A stretch of 64,000 bases of DNA from contig JAIEOV010000008.1 of assembly GCA_019750135.1 (NCBI GenBank), positions 62,001 to 126,000 on the forward strand, written 5' to 3'. The position numbers and the translations under genes are program-made. The DNA is from Reyranella sp. Its GTDB lineage: Bacteria > Pseudomonadota > Alphaproteobacteria > Reyranellales > Reyranellaceae. The notes beneath the pieces are model-generated. The model saw only the letters and a program-made list of their open reading frames with translations. It did no database searches and was not told the DNA's origin. Positions 16,358 through 24,977 of this stretch are shown piece by piece; position 1 is the first letter of the stretch; each line of letters starts with the position of its first letter.

Positions 16358-17158
16358 ATGGCCGTCGTCGAAACCGAACGTCACGGGCAGGTGCTCGTAG
16401 TCCGCATGAACCGGCCCGAGCGGCTGAACGCCCTCAACACCGAGCTGCGGACCGAGCTGGCGAAGGTGTGGACCGACTTCCGCCACAGCAAGGAGCTCGA
16501 GGTCGCGATCTTCACCGGCGCCGGTCGCGGCTTCTGCGCCGGCGAGGACATGAAGGAATCGCTGGAGAAGGGTAAGGCTGGCGGCGAGCGGCCCAAGCAG
16601 GAAGACCCGTTCATGAGCGGCGCGCTGGAGAAGCCGGTGATCGCCGCGGTCAACGGCCATGCCATGGGTGGCGGCTTCATGCTGGTCGAACGCACCGACC
16701 TCCGCCTGGCTGTGCGCGAGGCGCTGTTCGAGGTCTCCGAAGCCAAGCGCTGGCTGCTCGGCGGCTACAATCACGGCCACATCGCCAACGTGCCCTACCC
16801 CATCGCCATGGAGATGGCGCTGGGCTTCCGCTTCACGGCGCAGCGCTTCTACGAGATCGGCTTCCTCAATCGCCTGGTCGATGCCGCCGACCTGATGCCC
16901 GAGGCGTTGAAGATGGCCGAGCACCTGCTCACCCTGCCGCCGGCCTCGCGCGTCAACACCGTGCACATGATGCGCCAGATGCGACCGGCGCCCGGCCCCG
17001 ACATGCAGAAGCTCGCCGCCGCCCTGCACGAGCACGGCGCCAAGAGCGACCTCATGGAATCGCGCGCTGCCTTCGCCGAGAAGCGCAAGCCCAACTTCAA
17101 GGGCTGGAACGATCCCGAGGACCGCTACCGGCTGCCGACGCTCAATTCGGTGAAGTGA
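16358..17158 (+). CDS. enoyl-CoA hydratase/isomerase family (crotonase fold) protein
   Basis: This is a 266-residue crotonase-superfamily member. RMNRPERLNALNTELRTEL and FTGAGRGFCAGEDMKES form the first oxyanion-hole segment, and KPVIAAVNGHAMGGGFML the second. The exact glutamates of classical enoyl-CoA hydratase are not both obvious, so the CoA substrate and whether it hydrates, isomerises or hydrolyses are unknown. I chose the ATG at 16358 (MAVVETERHG); upstream in-frame ATGs add unrelated residues. Single-gene context gives no pathway. Confidence 0.85.
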   Translation: MAVVETERHGQVLVVRMNRPERLNALNTELRTELAKVWTDFRHSKELEVAIFTGAGRGFCAGEDMKESLEKGKAGGERPKQEDPFMSGALEKPVIAAVNGHAMGGGFMLVERTDLRLAVREALFEVSEAKRWLLGGYNHGHIANVPYPIAMEMALGFRFTAQRFYEIGFLNRLVDAADLMPEALKMAEHLLTLPPASRVNTVHMMRQMRPAPGPDMQKLAAALHEHGAKSDLMESRAAFAEKRKPNFKGWNDPEDRYRLPTLNSVK

Positions 17159-17531
17159 GGCCCACTGCAATCAGCACCAGCGCCGCCGCCATCAGCATCC
17201 AGCCGGGGTGGCGGCCGCTCGTCGCCCAGAAGTTGCCGACCGCGCCGAACAGGTAGAGGCCGCCGACCAGCAGGCCGGTGACGAGCCTCGCCTGCGGCTC
17301 GAACCAGCGCGCCGCGACGACCAGGGCCACTGCGCCCAGCAGCCACGCGAACGTGCTGAACTGCATGAGCAGCGGGACGAGCCGCCGGATCGCCTCCGGC
17401 GTCCGCGGCTCGGCAAGGAAGGTCGCCTCGACCGGACGGACCACCAGCCGCTGGATCAGGACGCCATGGATGACGGCGGTGAGCCCGCCGATGACCCCGG
17501 CCATGGCCAGGGCAGCACTTTGCCAATACAT
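17142..17531 (-). CDS. small integral membrane protein under TetR-type control
   Basis: The 129 residues contain four hydrophobic segments (starting SAALAMAGVIGGLTAVIHGV, then FSTFAWLLGAVALVVAARWF, LVTGLLVGGLYLFGAVGNF and LMAAALVLIAVGL), so it is an inner-membrane protein of unknown function. AGAGG sits nine bases before the ATG at 17531; an ATG six bases earlier is too close to it. The visible inverted repeat at 17532-17553 covers this ribosome site and leader, so the divergent TetR-family protein probably represses it. Its 3' end overlaps the convergent crotonase gene by 17 bp. Confidence 0.75.
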   Translation of the reverse strand: MYWQSAALAMAGVIGGLTAVIHGVLIQRLVVRPVEATFLAEPRTPEAIRRLVPLLMQFSTFAWLLGAVALVVAARWFEPQARLVTGLLVGGLYLFGAVGNFWATSGRHPGWMLMAAALVLIAVGLTSPN

Positions 17532-17597
17532 GACCATACACCTCTGTATGGTCGATATGGCGCCTCGCATGGCCGCCGTCAATACACTTGTGTATGG
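17532..17597. promoter_or_regulatory. divergent promoter region with two TetR-type operators
   Basis: Site 1 is a near-perfect palindrome at 17532-17553 with 9-base arms GACCATACA/TGTATGGTC around CCTC. Site 2, at 17580-17597, reads CAATACACTTGTGTATGG with a core ATACAC-TT-GTGTAT. Aligned, the two 18-mers agree at 15 positions. They sit between the membrane-protein gene and the TetR gene, one next to each start codon, which is the classic layout for a self-regulating TetR repressor. Confidence 0.8.
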
Positions 17598-17604
17598 TCG
17601 GCCC

Positions 17605-18141
17605 ATGACCGATCGCCTCGCCAAGTCCGACTGGATCAGCCACGGCCTCCGCACGCTCGCGGCCGAGGGCGCCCACGCCCTGAAGGTCGGGCCGATGGCC
17701 GACGGGCTGAAGGTCTCGCGCGGCAGCTTCTACTGGCACTTCCGCGACATCGCCGACTTTCGCGCACAGCTGCTGCAAGCCTGGCAGGAAGAGGCGACCG
17801 ACCGCGTCATCCGCGACCTCGAAGCGCAGAAGGACCGGCCGGATCGCCTGAGGCAGTTCATGCGGCGCGCCTTTGCGACCCAGCGCAGGCTCGACCGCGC
17901 CATAAGGTCGTGGGCCGCCGAGGACCGCGCGGTCGCTGCGGCCGTCGCCTCGGTCGACGCCCGCCGCGTCGCTTACATCGCCGGGATGCTGGCGATGGCG
18001 GGCGTGGAAGGGCAAAAGGCGCAGCGCCGGGCCGCCTTCCTCTACTGGGCGTTTCTCGGCCAGCGCATGGTGATGGATCCGCGCCACGCCTCGATCGCGC
18101 CGGCGGCCCTGGACGACATCACCGACCTGTTTGAAACGTGA
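17605..18141 (+). CDS. TetR/AcrR family transcriptional regulator
   Basis: This is a 178-residue regulator. The N-terminal helix-turn-helix contains MADGLKVSRGSFYWHFRDIADF, the diagnostic TetR pattern with the YWHF turn. The C-terminal helices form the ligand/dimer domain. I chose the ATG at 17605 (MTDRLAKSDW), directly after operator 2; a longer start would run through both operators. It most likely represses the divergent membrane-protein gene and itself. The inducer is unknown. Confidence 0.9.
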   Translation: MTDRLAKSDWISHGLRTLAAEGAHALKVGPMADGLKVSRGSFYWHFRDIADFRAQLLQAWQEEATDRVIRDLEAQKDRPDRLRQFMRRAFATQRRLDRAIRSWAAEDRAVAAAVASVDARRVAYIAGMLAMAGVEGQKAQRRAAFLYWAFLGQRMVMDPRHASIAPAALDDITDLFET

Positions 18142-18238
18142 ATGTCCAGAGCCCAAGTAGGGGCGGCACGAATTCAAACATCGACTGTGCACATGGGCGT
18201 GCTGGAGAGTCCGGCCCGTCGCGTGCTAGGCCTTGAGC

Positions 18239-21205
18239 ATGGCGAAATCGAAGGCACCGGCTGCCAAGGCGGCGGCCAAGGACAATGGCGCGGCCCCCAA
18301 GACGGCGGCGGCCAAGCCGGCTGCGAACGGCGACAACAAGCCGATCCGCAACCTCTACCTGGTCGACGGATCGGGCTACCTGTTCCGCGCCTATCACGCG
18401 CTGCCGCCGATGACTCGGCCCGACGGCGTGCCGATCAACGCCGTCTACGGCTTCTGCCGCATGCTGGTCGCCGACCTGCTGGACAAGCCCGAGGTCGACC
18501 ACGTCGCCATGATCCTCGACGCCAGCGAGGTCACCTTCCGCAACCAGATCTACGACAAGTACAAGGCCAACCGCCCGCCGCCGCCCGAGGACCTGATCCC
18601 GCAATTCCCGCTGATCCGCGAGGCGGCCAAGGCCTTCAACGTCACGGTGTGCGAGCTGGGCGGCTACGAGGCCGACGACCTGATCGCGACCTACGCCCGC
18701 ATGGCCGTCGAGGCCGGCGCCACCTGCACCATCGTTTCCTCCGACAAGGACCTGATGCAGCTGATCCGGCCGGGCGTCGAGATGATGGACCCGATCAAGA
18801 AGATCAAGTTGGGCCCCGAGGCGGTGATGGAGAAGTTCGGCGTGACGCCGGACAAGGTCGCCCACGTGCAGGCGTTGGCCGGCGATTCGACCGACAACGT
18901 GCCCGGCGTGCCCGGCATCGGCGTCAAGACCGCGGCCCAGCTCATCAACGAGTACGGCGACCTCGAGACGCTGCTGAGCCGCGCCGGCGAGATCAAGCAG
19001 CCCAAGCGGCGCGAAGCGCTGCAGCAGAACGCCGAACTGGCGCGCATCTCGCTGAAGCTGGTCACGCTCCGGGACGACGTACCCGCACCGGCCGATCCCG
19101 ACAGCTTCGACAAGCGGAAGCCCGATCCCAACGTGCTGCTGCCCTGGCTGGAGCAGCAGGGCTTCAAGAGCCTTCTGGCGCGCTACACCGGCGAACTGGG
19201 CGAGGCGACGGCGCCCGTCGCGCCGGCGGCACCCGCTGCCAAGCCCGCCCCTGAGTCAAAACCTGCGCCAACCGCGCCGCGGCCCAAATCCAACCAGCCC
19301 TTCACCGCCGCCGACTACGAGCTGATCACCGACGAGAAGGCGCTTGACGAGTGGATCGCCGAGGCGACCAAGGCCGGGACGGTAGCCTTCGACTGCGAGA
19401 CCGATGCGCTCGACGCCCAGAACGGCGGTCTGGTCGGCGTGTCGCTCGCCCTGCTCGACGGCCCGTGGGCCAACGTCAACTCGACCAAGCGGCGGGCGGC
19501 CTACGTCCCGCTGGGCCATCGCACGCCCGCCGGCGAGGCCCAGGGCGCGCTCGATCTCACCGGCGACGGCGGCGCCAAGGATGCCGGCAGCCTGCTGCCC
19601 GGCCAGATCCCGCTCAAGCAGGCGATCGCCAAGCTCAAGCCGCTGCTCGAGGACCCGGCGACCCTCAAGGTCGGCCAGAACATCAAGTACGACATGTGCG
19701 TGTTCCGCCAGCACGGCATCGAGGTGGGGCCGGTCGACGACACCATGCTGCTGTCCTTCGTGCTCGATGCCGGCAAGCACAATCACGGCATGGACGACCT
19801 GGCCAAGCTCTATCTCGGCCACGACACTATCAAGTTCTCCGACGTGGCGGGCAGCGGCGCCAAGCAGGTGGGCTTCGACAAGGTGCCGATCGACAAGGCG
19901 CGCGACTACGCCGCCGAGGATGCCGACGTCACCATGCAGCTGTGGGCGCAGTTCAAGCCAAGGCTGGTCCACGAGCACATGGTCGGCGTCTACGAGACCA
20001 TCGAACGGCCCTTGATTCCGGTGCTGCTCGGCATGGAGCAGGCCGGCATCAAGGTCGACGCGCCGCAGCTGCGCAAGCTCTCGTCCGAGTTCGAGAAGCG
20101 CATGCTCGATCTCGAGCAGGAACTGCACAAGCTCGCCGGCCGGCCGTTCAATGTCGGTTCGCCCAAGCAATTGGGGGAGATCCTGTTCGACGAGCAGAAG
20201 CTCCCCGGCGGCCGGCGCAACAAGAACGGCTCGTGGGCGACCGACGTCAGCATCCTGGAGGACCTCGCAGCCCAGGGGCATGCGCTGCCCGTCAAGATCA
20301 TGGAGCACCGCCAGATCGCCAAGCTCAAGGGCACCTACACCGACGCCCTGGTGCGCGAGCTCGACGCCAAGACCGGCCGCATCCATACCTCCTATCAGAT
20401 GACCGGCGCAGCGACGGGACGGCTCGCCTCGACCGATCCCAACCTGCAGAACATCCCGGTGCGCACCGAGGAAGGCCGCAAGATCCGCCAAGCCTTCATC
20501 GCCGAGGCCGGCCACAAGCTCCTGTCCGCCGACTACTCGCAGATCGAGCTGCGCCTGCTGGCGCACGTCGCCGACATCGCCTCGCTCAAGGAAGCCTTCG
20601 AGCGCGGCGACGACATCCACGCCATCACCGCCAGCGAGATGTTCGGCGTGCCGGTCAAGGGCATGGACCCGCTGGTGCGGCGGCGCGCCAAGGCGATCAA
20701 CTTCGGCATCATCTACGGCATCTCGGCCTTCGGCCTCGCCAACCAGCTCGGCATCGGCCAGCCCGAGGCGCGCGATTACATCGCCAAGTACTTCCTGCGC
20801 TATCCCGGCATCCGCGACTACATGGAGCGGACCAAGGACTACGCGCGCAAGAACGGCTACGTGAAGACGCCGTTCGGCCGCAAGATCCACCTGAAATACA
20901 TCAACGAGAAAGCGCAGGGCATGCGCGCCTTCGCCGAGCGCGCGGCGATCAATGCGCCTTTGCAGGGCGGCGCCGCCGACATCATCAAGAAGGCGATGAT
21001 CAAGCTGCCGGACGCGCTCAAGGCCGCCAAGCTCAAGGGCCGCATGCTGCTGCAGGTGCACGACGAGCTGCTGTTCGAGGTGCCCGACAAGGAGATCGAC
21101 AAGACCAAGGAAGTCACCCGCAAGGTGATGGAGGGCGCCGCCACGCTGTCGGTGCCGCTGGTGGTCGAGACCGGCGTCGGCGACAACTGGGCGGCGGCGC
21201 ATTAG
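18239..21205 (+). CDS. polA: DNA polymerase I
   Basis: This 988-residue protein has all three domains. The 5'-3' exonuclease region begins LYLVDGSGYLFRAYHALPP (residue 38 on) and includes CELGGYEADDLIATYA and the helix-hairpin-helix DNVPGVPGIGVKTA. The 3'-5' exonuclease looks active: FDCETDALD holds the D-x-E pair and YAAEDADVTMQ the Y-x3-D motif. The polymerase domain has LLSADYSQIELRLLAHV (motif A), RRRAKAINFGIIYG (motif B) and LLQVHDELLFEVP (motif C). An Ala/Pro-rich linker near residues 325-355 joins the 5' nuclease to the rest. An N-terminal Ala/Lys-rich tail of about 35 residues is longer than usual. ATG 18239 is preferred over TTG 18233. Confidence 0.97.
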   Translation: MAKSKAPAAKAAAKDNGAAPKTAAAKPAANGDNKPIRNLYLVDGSGYLFRAYHALPPMTRPDGVPINAVYGFCRMLVADLLDKPEVDHVAMILDASEVTFRNQIYDKYKANRPPPPEDLIPQFPLIREAAKAFNVTVCELGGYEADDLIATYARMAVEAGATCTIVSSDKDLMQLIRPGVEMMDPIKKIKLGPEAVMEKFGVTPDKVAHVQALAGDSTDNVPGVPGIGVKTAAQLINEYGDLETLLSRAGEIKQPKRREALQQNAELARISLKLVTLRDDVPAPADPDSFDKRKPDPNVLLPWLEQQGFKSLLARYTGELGEATAPVAPAAPAAKPAPESKPAPTAPRPKSNQPFTAADYELITDEKALDEWIAEATKAGTVAFDCETDALDAQNGGLVGVSLALLDGPWANVNSTKRRAAYVPLGHRTPAGEAQGALDLTGDGGAKDAGSLLPGQIPLKQAIAKLKPLLEDPATLKVGQNIKYDMCVFRQHGIEVGPVDDTMLLSFVLDAGKHNHGMDDLAKLYLGHDTIKFSDVAGSGAKQVGFDKVPIDKARDYAAEDADVTMQLWAQFKPRLVHEHMVGVYETIERPLIPVLLGMEQAGIKVDAPQLRKLSSEFEKRMLDLEQELHKLAGRPFNVGSPKQLGEILFDEQKLPGGRRNKNGSWATDVSILEDLAAQGHALPVKIMEHRQIAKLKGTYTDALVRELDAKTGRIHTSYQMTGAATGRLASTDPNLQNIPVRTEEGRKIRQAFIAEAGHKLLSADYSQIELRLLAHVADIASLKEAFERGDDIHAITASEMFGVPVKGMDPLVRRRAKAINFGIIYGISAFGLANQLGIGQPEARDYIAKYFLRYPGIRDYMERTKDYARKNGYVKTPFGRKIHLKYINEKAQGMRAFAERAAINAPLQGGAADIIKKAMIKLPDALKAAKLKGRMLLQVHDELLFEVPDKEIDKTKEVTRKVMEGAATLSVPLVVETGVGDNWAAAH

Positions 21206-21208
21206 GCC

Positions 21209-21937
21209 ATGTGGCAACTCTGGCCGGTTCTTGTCGCCGTCGGGATGGTCGCGACGGCGGCGCAGGCCCAGGACCCGGCGCGGGAATGGGAACTGCCGTC
21301 CAAGGGGCGCCTGCACGGCTCGAAGGCCGTGATCGAGAGCCAGCCCTGCTGCGGGGCGAGCCGCAACGCCCGCGTCATCCATCCCGACACCACGGCGCTG
21401 GCGAAATGGGCCGGCGTGGCGGCGCGTGACGGCCGTACCCTGATGCTGAAGCTCGCCGACAACCGCACGCTCAAGCTCACCGACTGCGACGACCAGAGCG
21501 GCTGCGAGGCGGACGACACGCGCATCCACCGGATGGTCGACTGGTGGCCGCAGCATCGGCTCTACGTCGTCCTGGTCGGCCTCTACGAGGAGAGCGTGGC
21601 CTATCTGGTGTCGGAGCGCGACGGCCGCACCTTCGTCGCCACCGCCCCGCCCCTGCTGTCGCCGTCGGGCCGCCACGCCGTCGCCCTGGTGTCGAACCTG
21701 ATGTCGGGCGTCGATCTCGAGGTCTTCGACTTCAGCCGCAATCCACCGACGGCGACCAAGATCACGACCATGCCCGACTGCAGCGGCGCCGGCCCGAACT
21801 CGTTCCTCCGGCCGATCCCGGTCTGGACCGACGAGACGCACGTGACGTTCGAAGGCGAATCGCCGCTGCCCGAGGACAAGCCCAACACCAAGCAGCTTCT
21901 GCGGGTCGAGGGCGGCAAGGGCCAATGGCAATGCTGA
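21209..21937 (+). CDS. secreted protein of unknown function, paralog A
   Basis: The 242 residues begin with a Sec signal (WPVLVAVGMVATAAQAQ). Mature features are ELPSKGRLHGSK, a CC pair in ESQPCCGAS, paired cysteines in LTDCDDQSGCEAD, and later DCSGAGPNSFLRP and a closing cysteine, suggesting several disulfides in the periplasm. No Pfam family is recognised. It starts 3 bp after polA and is followed 20 bp later by a clear paralog, so the two form a tandem duplication. Confidence 0.75.
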   Translation: MWQLWPVLVAVGMVATAAQAQDPAREWELPSKGRLHGSKAVIESQPCCGASRNARVIHPDTTALAKWAGVAARDGRTLMLKLADNRTLKLTDCDDQSGCEADDTRIHRMVDWWPQHRLYVVLVGLYEESVAYLVSERDGRTFVATAPPLLSPSGRHAVALVSNLMSGVDLEVFDFSRNPPTATKITTMPDCSGAGPNSFLRPIPVWTDETHVTFEGESPLPEDKPNTKQLLRVEGGKGQWQC

Positions 21938-21957
21938 GAGCGAAGGAGAGACGAGCG

Positions 21958-22704
21958 ATGAGGATGTTCCGCGGTGCTGCGGCCTTGGCTACCGTCGTCG
22001 TTGTCTTCGCCGCACCATCCTACGCCCAGACGGACAAGCAGAACGAGCGCACGGCCCTGCCCTCCAAGGGCCTGCTGTGGGGCTCGAAGATGACCGTCGA
22101 GGCCCAGCCCTGCTGCGCGCCCATTCCGGGAGCGAAGCCTGTCGATCGGTCGGATGCGACGGTGGTATCCAAGGTGCCCGACCGTGCCGCGCGCGACGGT
22201 CCTATCCTTCGACTGAAGCTGCAGGATGGGCGGACGCTGAAGATCACCGACTGCAACGACGTAACCGCCTGCGAGGCCGAGCGCTTTCGCGTCCACCGCC
22301 TGGCGGCGTGGTGGCCCAACCAGCATCTCTACGTCGTGAATGTCGGGCTCTACGAGGACGGCATGGCCTACCTGATCTCGGAACGCGATGGACGCACGAC
22401 GCGGGTGACGGCGGTGCCGGTGCTGTCGCCGTCGGGGCGCCGCGCCGTCGCCCTGACCTCCAACCTGATGGCGGGTGTCGAGCTCAACCTCATCGACCTT
22501 GGCACCGATCCACCGACCGTGCTCGAGGTCACCGAGATGCCGGCGTGCACCGGCGCGGATGCCAATTCTTTCCTGCGACCGAAGCCCGTCTGGGTCGACG
22601 ACTCGCAGGTGCGTTTCGAGGGCGTGTCGCCGCAGCCCGGGGACAAGCCCAACACCAAGCAGCTTCTGCGGCTGGGTGCCGGTTCACCGAAATGGGAATG
22701 CTGA
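21958..22704 (+). CDS. secreted protein of unknown function, paralog B
   Basis: This is a 248-residue protein with signal peptide MFRGAAALATVVVVFAAPSYAQ. It aligns with its upstream neighbour through LPSKGLLWGSK, EAQPCCAP, LKITDCNDVTACEAE, LISERDGRTTRV, VLSPSGRRAVALTSNLM and KPNTKQLLRL, with matched cysteines. GAAGGAGAG precedes the ATG at 21958. The pairing and conserved disulfide pattern suggest both copies are kept for a function in the cell envelope, but none can be named. Confidence 0.75.
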   Translation: MRMFRGAAALATVVVVFAAPSYAQTDKQNERTALPSKGLLWGSKMTVEAQPCCAPIPGAKPVDRSDATVVSKVPDRAARDGPILRLKLQDGRTLKITDCNDVTACEAERFRVHRLAAWWPNQHLYVVNVGLYEDGMAYLISERDGRTTRVTAVPVLSPSGRRAVALTSNLMAGVELNLIDLGTDPPTVLEVTEMPACTGADANSFLRPKPVWVDDSQVRFEGVSPQPGDKPNTKQLLRLGAGSPKWEC

Positions 22705-22720
22705 AAGGGGAAGACGAGTC

Positions 22721-23338
22721 ATGAAGATCTGGGGTCGCGCCAATTCGATCAACGTCCAGAAGGTGCTGTGGGCCGCCCACGAGTGCGGTATCGCCCACGA
22801 GCGCACCGATGTCGGCGGCGCCTTCGGCGGCAACGACCAGAAATGGTACCTCGACATGAATCCCAACGGCGTCGTGCCGACCATCAACGATGGCGGGCAC
22901 GTGATCTGGGAGAGCAACTCGGCGGTGCGCTATCTCTCGGCCAAGTATGCCGCGGGCACCCTGTGGCCCAACGATCCCGGGCAGCGCAGCGACGCCGATC
23001 GCTGGATGGACTGGCAGCTCAGCACGATCTCCGAGCCGATGCGCATCTGCTTCTGGGGCCTGATCCGCACGCCGCCGGAGAAGCGCGACATGGCGGCGAT
23101 CAAGAAAGGCGCTGAGGAAGCCGGCCGCCTGTTCGGTCGGCTCGACGGCTGGCTGGAGGGCCGCAAGTATGTCGGCGGGCAGCACTTCACCATGGGCGAC
23201 ATCCCGGTCGGCTGCTTCGTCTATCGCTGGTACGCGCTCGACATCGAGCGCCCGGACCTCAAGAACGTGCGCGCCTGGTACGAGCGGCTCACCACCCGCC
23301 CGGCCTACGCCAAGCACATCATGATCAAGCTGACTTAG
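22721..23338 (+). CDS. glutathione S-transferase family protein
   Basis: The 205-residue cytosolic protein has an N-terminal thioredoxin-like half (MKIWGRANSINVQKVLWAAHE) and the glutathione-contact segment PNGVVPTINDGGHVIWESNSAVRYL. The all-helical C-terminal half includes the family-typical FTMGDIPVGCF. It resembles the bacterial beta/theta-like group. The second residue block has S in NSINV where catalytic Ser/Cys is expected. The start at 22721 follows GAAAGGGGAAG. The substrate is unknown and its link to the secreted pair upstream is only positional. Confidence 0.87.
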   Translation: MKIWGRANSINVQKVLWAAHECGIAHERTDVGGAFGGNDQKWYLDMNPNGVVPTINDGGHVIWESNSAVRYLSAKYAAGTLWPNDPGQRSDADRWMDWQLSTISEPMRICFWGLIRTPPEKRDMAAIKKGAEEAGRLFGRLDGWLEGRKYVGGQHFTMGDIPVGCFVYRWYALDIERPDLKNVRAWYERLTTRPAYAKHIMIKLT

Positions 23339-23350
23339 CGAAGCGCCTCA

Positions 23351-23434
23351 TTGCCGGGAGAGCGCCACTCCGGTGGCGCGTCTTTGTGGATCACACAGCC
23401 CATGAGCGCCACTGGAGTGGCGCTCTCCCGGCAA
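23351..23434. repeat. REP-like paired hairpin, copy 2
   Basis: Perfect 19-bp inverted arms lie at 23351-23369 and 23416-23434 (TTGCCGGGAGAGCGCCACT and its complement). The interior linker ends ACACAGCCCATG as in copy 1 (8988-9068), while the stem sequence is different. A further simple hairpin follows at 23444-23462 (GCGGACCT-GGA-AGGTCCGC). It lies between convergent genes, so it may serve as a bidirectional terminator. Confidence 0.75.
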
Positions 23435-23470
23435 AGACTATGAGCGGACCTGGAAGGTCCGCGCTCCAGA

Positions 23471-23800
23471 CTACTGCCGCTTGGGCAGGTTCTTCTGCTC
23501 AGCGAGGATCGCGCGGTCGATCACGGTGAACAGGTAGGCGTCCGGCGCCAGGGTGCAGCCGCCGCGCACCAGATGGGCGAGCTGGGCACCCATCGGACCG
23601 TCGGGAACGGTCACGCCGCGATAGCGGGCCGCATGCTCGGCCAGGTACACCGCCAACGCCTTGCGCGCCTCGGGATTCATCGCGTGCGCTTCCTTGCACG
23701 TGATGTAGGCGGCCTGGTCGAAGTTGAGCGGCTGGGCGACTGCCACACCCGATACCATCAGCGCCGCACCGAGACCGGCGGCAACGAACGAGAGTTTCAT
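23471..23800 (-). CDS. small periplasmic protein, HdeA-like cysteine spacing
   Basis: The 109 residues include a signal peptide (MKLSFVAAGLGAALMVSGVAVAQ). The mature part has only two cysteines, in AAYITCKEAH and LVRGGCTLAP, probably one disulfide. The TCKE start and single disulfide recall the HdeA/HdeB acid-chaperone family, but similarity is too short to be sure. I used the internal ATG at 23800 because it opens the signal peptide directly. It is the last gene of a minus-strand envelope cluster. Confidence 0.6.
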   Translation of the reverse strand: MKLSFVAAGLGAALMVSGVAVAQPLNFDQAAYITCKEAHAMNPEARKALAVYLAEHAARYRGVTVPDGPMGAQLAHLVRGGCTLAPDAYLFTVIDRAILAEQKNLPKRQ

Positions 23801-23814
23801 GGTGCTCCCCCTGC

Positions 23815-24033
23815 TCACCTGTTGTTCTCGATGGCGCTGCCGGTGATGTAGCCGGCGGCGCCGCCGATCAAGCCGGCGCCGACCACCGCCCCGAAGCTGC
23901 CGCCCGCCACGGCCGCAATGCCGGTGCCGAGGGCCGCGCCCGTCAACGCGCCCTTCTGGCTCGTCGTCATGTTCTCGCAGCCGCCCAGGAAACCGGCGAC
24001 GACGAGGAATGCGAGGACTTTCGTTTTGACCAT
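23815..24033 (-). CDS. glycine-zipper lipoprotein
   Basis: This 72-residue lipoprotein has the signal MVKTKVLAFLVVAGFLGGC, with lipobox LGGC placing the lipidated cysteine near residue 19. The rest is a glycine-zipper segment (GALTGAALGTGIAAVAGGSF and on), which packs as membrane helices in the SmpA/Slp/Pcp-like small lipoproteins. It probably sits in the outer membrane or bridges envelope layers. It is encoded between the small periplasmic protein and the DUF2950 gene. Confidence 0.8.
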   Translation of the reverse strand: MVKTKVLAFLVVAGFLGGCENMTTSQKGALTGAALGTGIAAVAGGSFGAVVGAGLIGGAAGYITGSAIENNR

Positions 24034-24059
24034 GGTCTTCTCCCGCTTGTTCGCCTCCC

Positions 24060-24977
24060 TCAGGGAGGCGTCATGTCCGCCTTCACCCAGCCCTTGTCCG
24101 GATTGAAGGATGCAATCGCGCCCGCCTTTTCAGCCGTCTGCGGACCGAGGTCCTGCTGATAGACGACGCCGTCCTGGTTGACGATGAAGGTCATCACGCC
24201 CGTGTCGCCGTAGCGCACCGGCCAGGCGATCACGCCGAAACCGCCGATCATGCGGCCGTTCACGAGGTAGTCGCGCTTGCCGCCGGTCGCTGCCGCCCCT
24301 TGCGAATAGAGCAGGCGGAAATAGTAGCCGTAGTGGCCATCGGGCGCCTGGCCGTCGGCCTGCGCCTTGGCGACCGCCGGCCCCAGCGGGCTCTGCGGCT
24401 CGCCGGGCTTGGCATCCCAGTAGAGTCCGTCCTTCTTGCCGGGCGAGCTCAGCAGGCGGCGTGCATAGACCGGCGCGCCGGTCTTCATCGGATCCTCGGC
24501 CGCGTAGTCGGACTGCGCGTCGACGATGGCGAGAAGGGTCTGGATGACCGCCGCCTCGTCATGGCCGATGCGGCGGAACACCATCTCCTTCAGCCCGGCG
24601 GCGACGTCGAAGCGCCATTCCGCGCCGTCCTTGGTCAGCGGAATGGGCAAGGTCCAGCCGGCCTTGCCGACCTCGATCTGGGCCTTGGCGTCGCCCGACA
24701 TGATGATCTTGTGGCTCTCGTCCCACGCCGTGAGGAAGATGCCGCGGCGGCGCTGCACGTCGTTGTCGGTGCCGGGGACGAACTCGCGCCAGTTGGCGCC
24801 CCACATCGCCCCGATCGCCTGCCGGTCGTTCTTGCGCACCGCCTCGGCGAGCGCGTTGGCGGCCGCATCGGGCGTCGGGAAGCCCTGCAGCTTGGTCGCC
24901 TGCTGGGCCAGCGCGCCGGCGGCCAGGCCGAGAGAGAGGGCAGCGGCCAGCAGGCCGCGCCGGAACATCGCGCTCAT
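24060..24977 (-). CDS. DUF2950 family periplasmic protein
   Basis: The 305 residues have signal peptide MFRRGLLAAALSLGLAAGALAQ. The family core is seen in FPTPDAAANALAEAVRKND, GWTLPIPLTKDGAEWRFD, then DGHYGYYFRLLYSQG and FGVIAWPVRYGDTGVMTF. DUF2950 genes are commonly encoded next to DUF3300 genes, as here, where the start overlaps the DUF3300 stop by 4 bp. Function is unknown, but the pairing implies a joint envelope role. Confidence 0.85.
   Translation of the reverse strand: MSAMFRRGLLAAALSLGLAAGALAQQATKLQGFPTPDAAANALAEAVRKNDRQAIGAMWGANWREFVPGTDNDVQRRRGIFLTAWDESHKIIMSGDAKAQIEVGKAGWTLPIPLTKDGAEWRFDVAAGLKEMVFRRIGHDEAAVIQTLLAIVDAQSDYAAEDPMKTGAPVYARRLLSSPGKKDGLYWDAKPGEPQSPLGPAVAKAQADGQAPDGHYGYYFRLLYSQGAAATGGKRDYLVNGRMIGGFGVIAWPVRYGDTGVMTFIVNQDGVVYQQDLGPQTAEKAGAIASFNPDKGWVKADMTPP

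Noticed and set aside
19256-21931. An 891-residue minus-strand ORF opposite polA
   Set aside because: It is antisense to all catalytic motifs of DNA polymerase I and has no recognisable domains.
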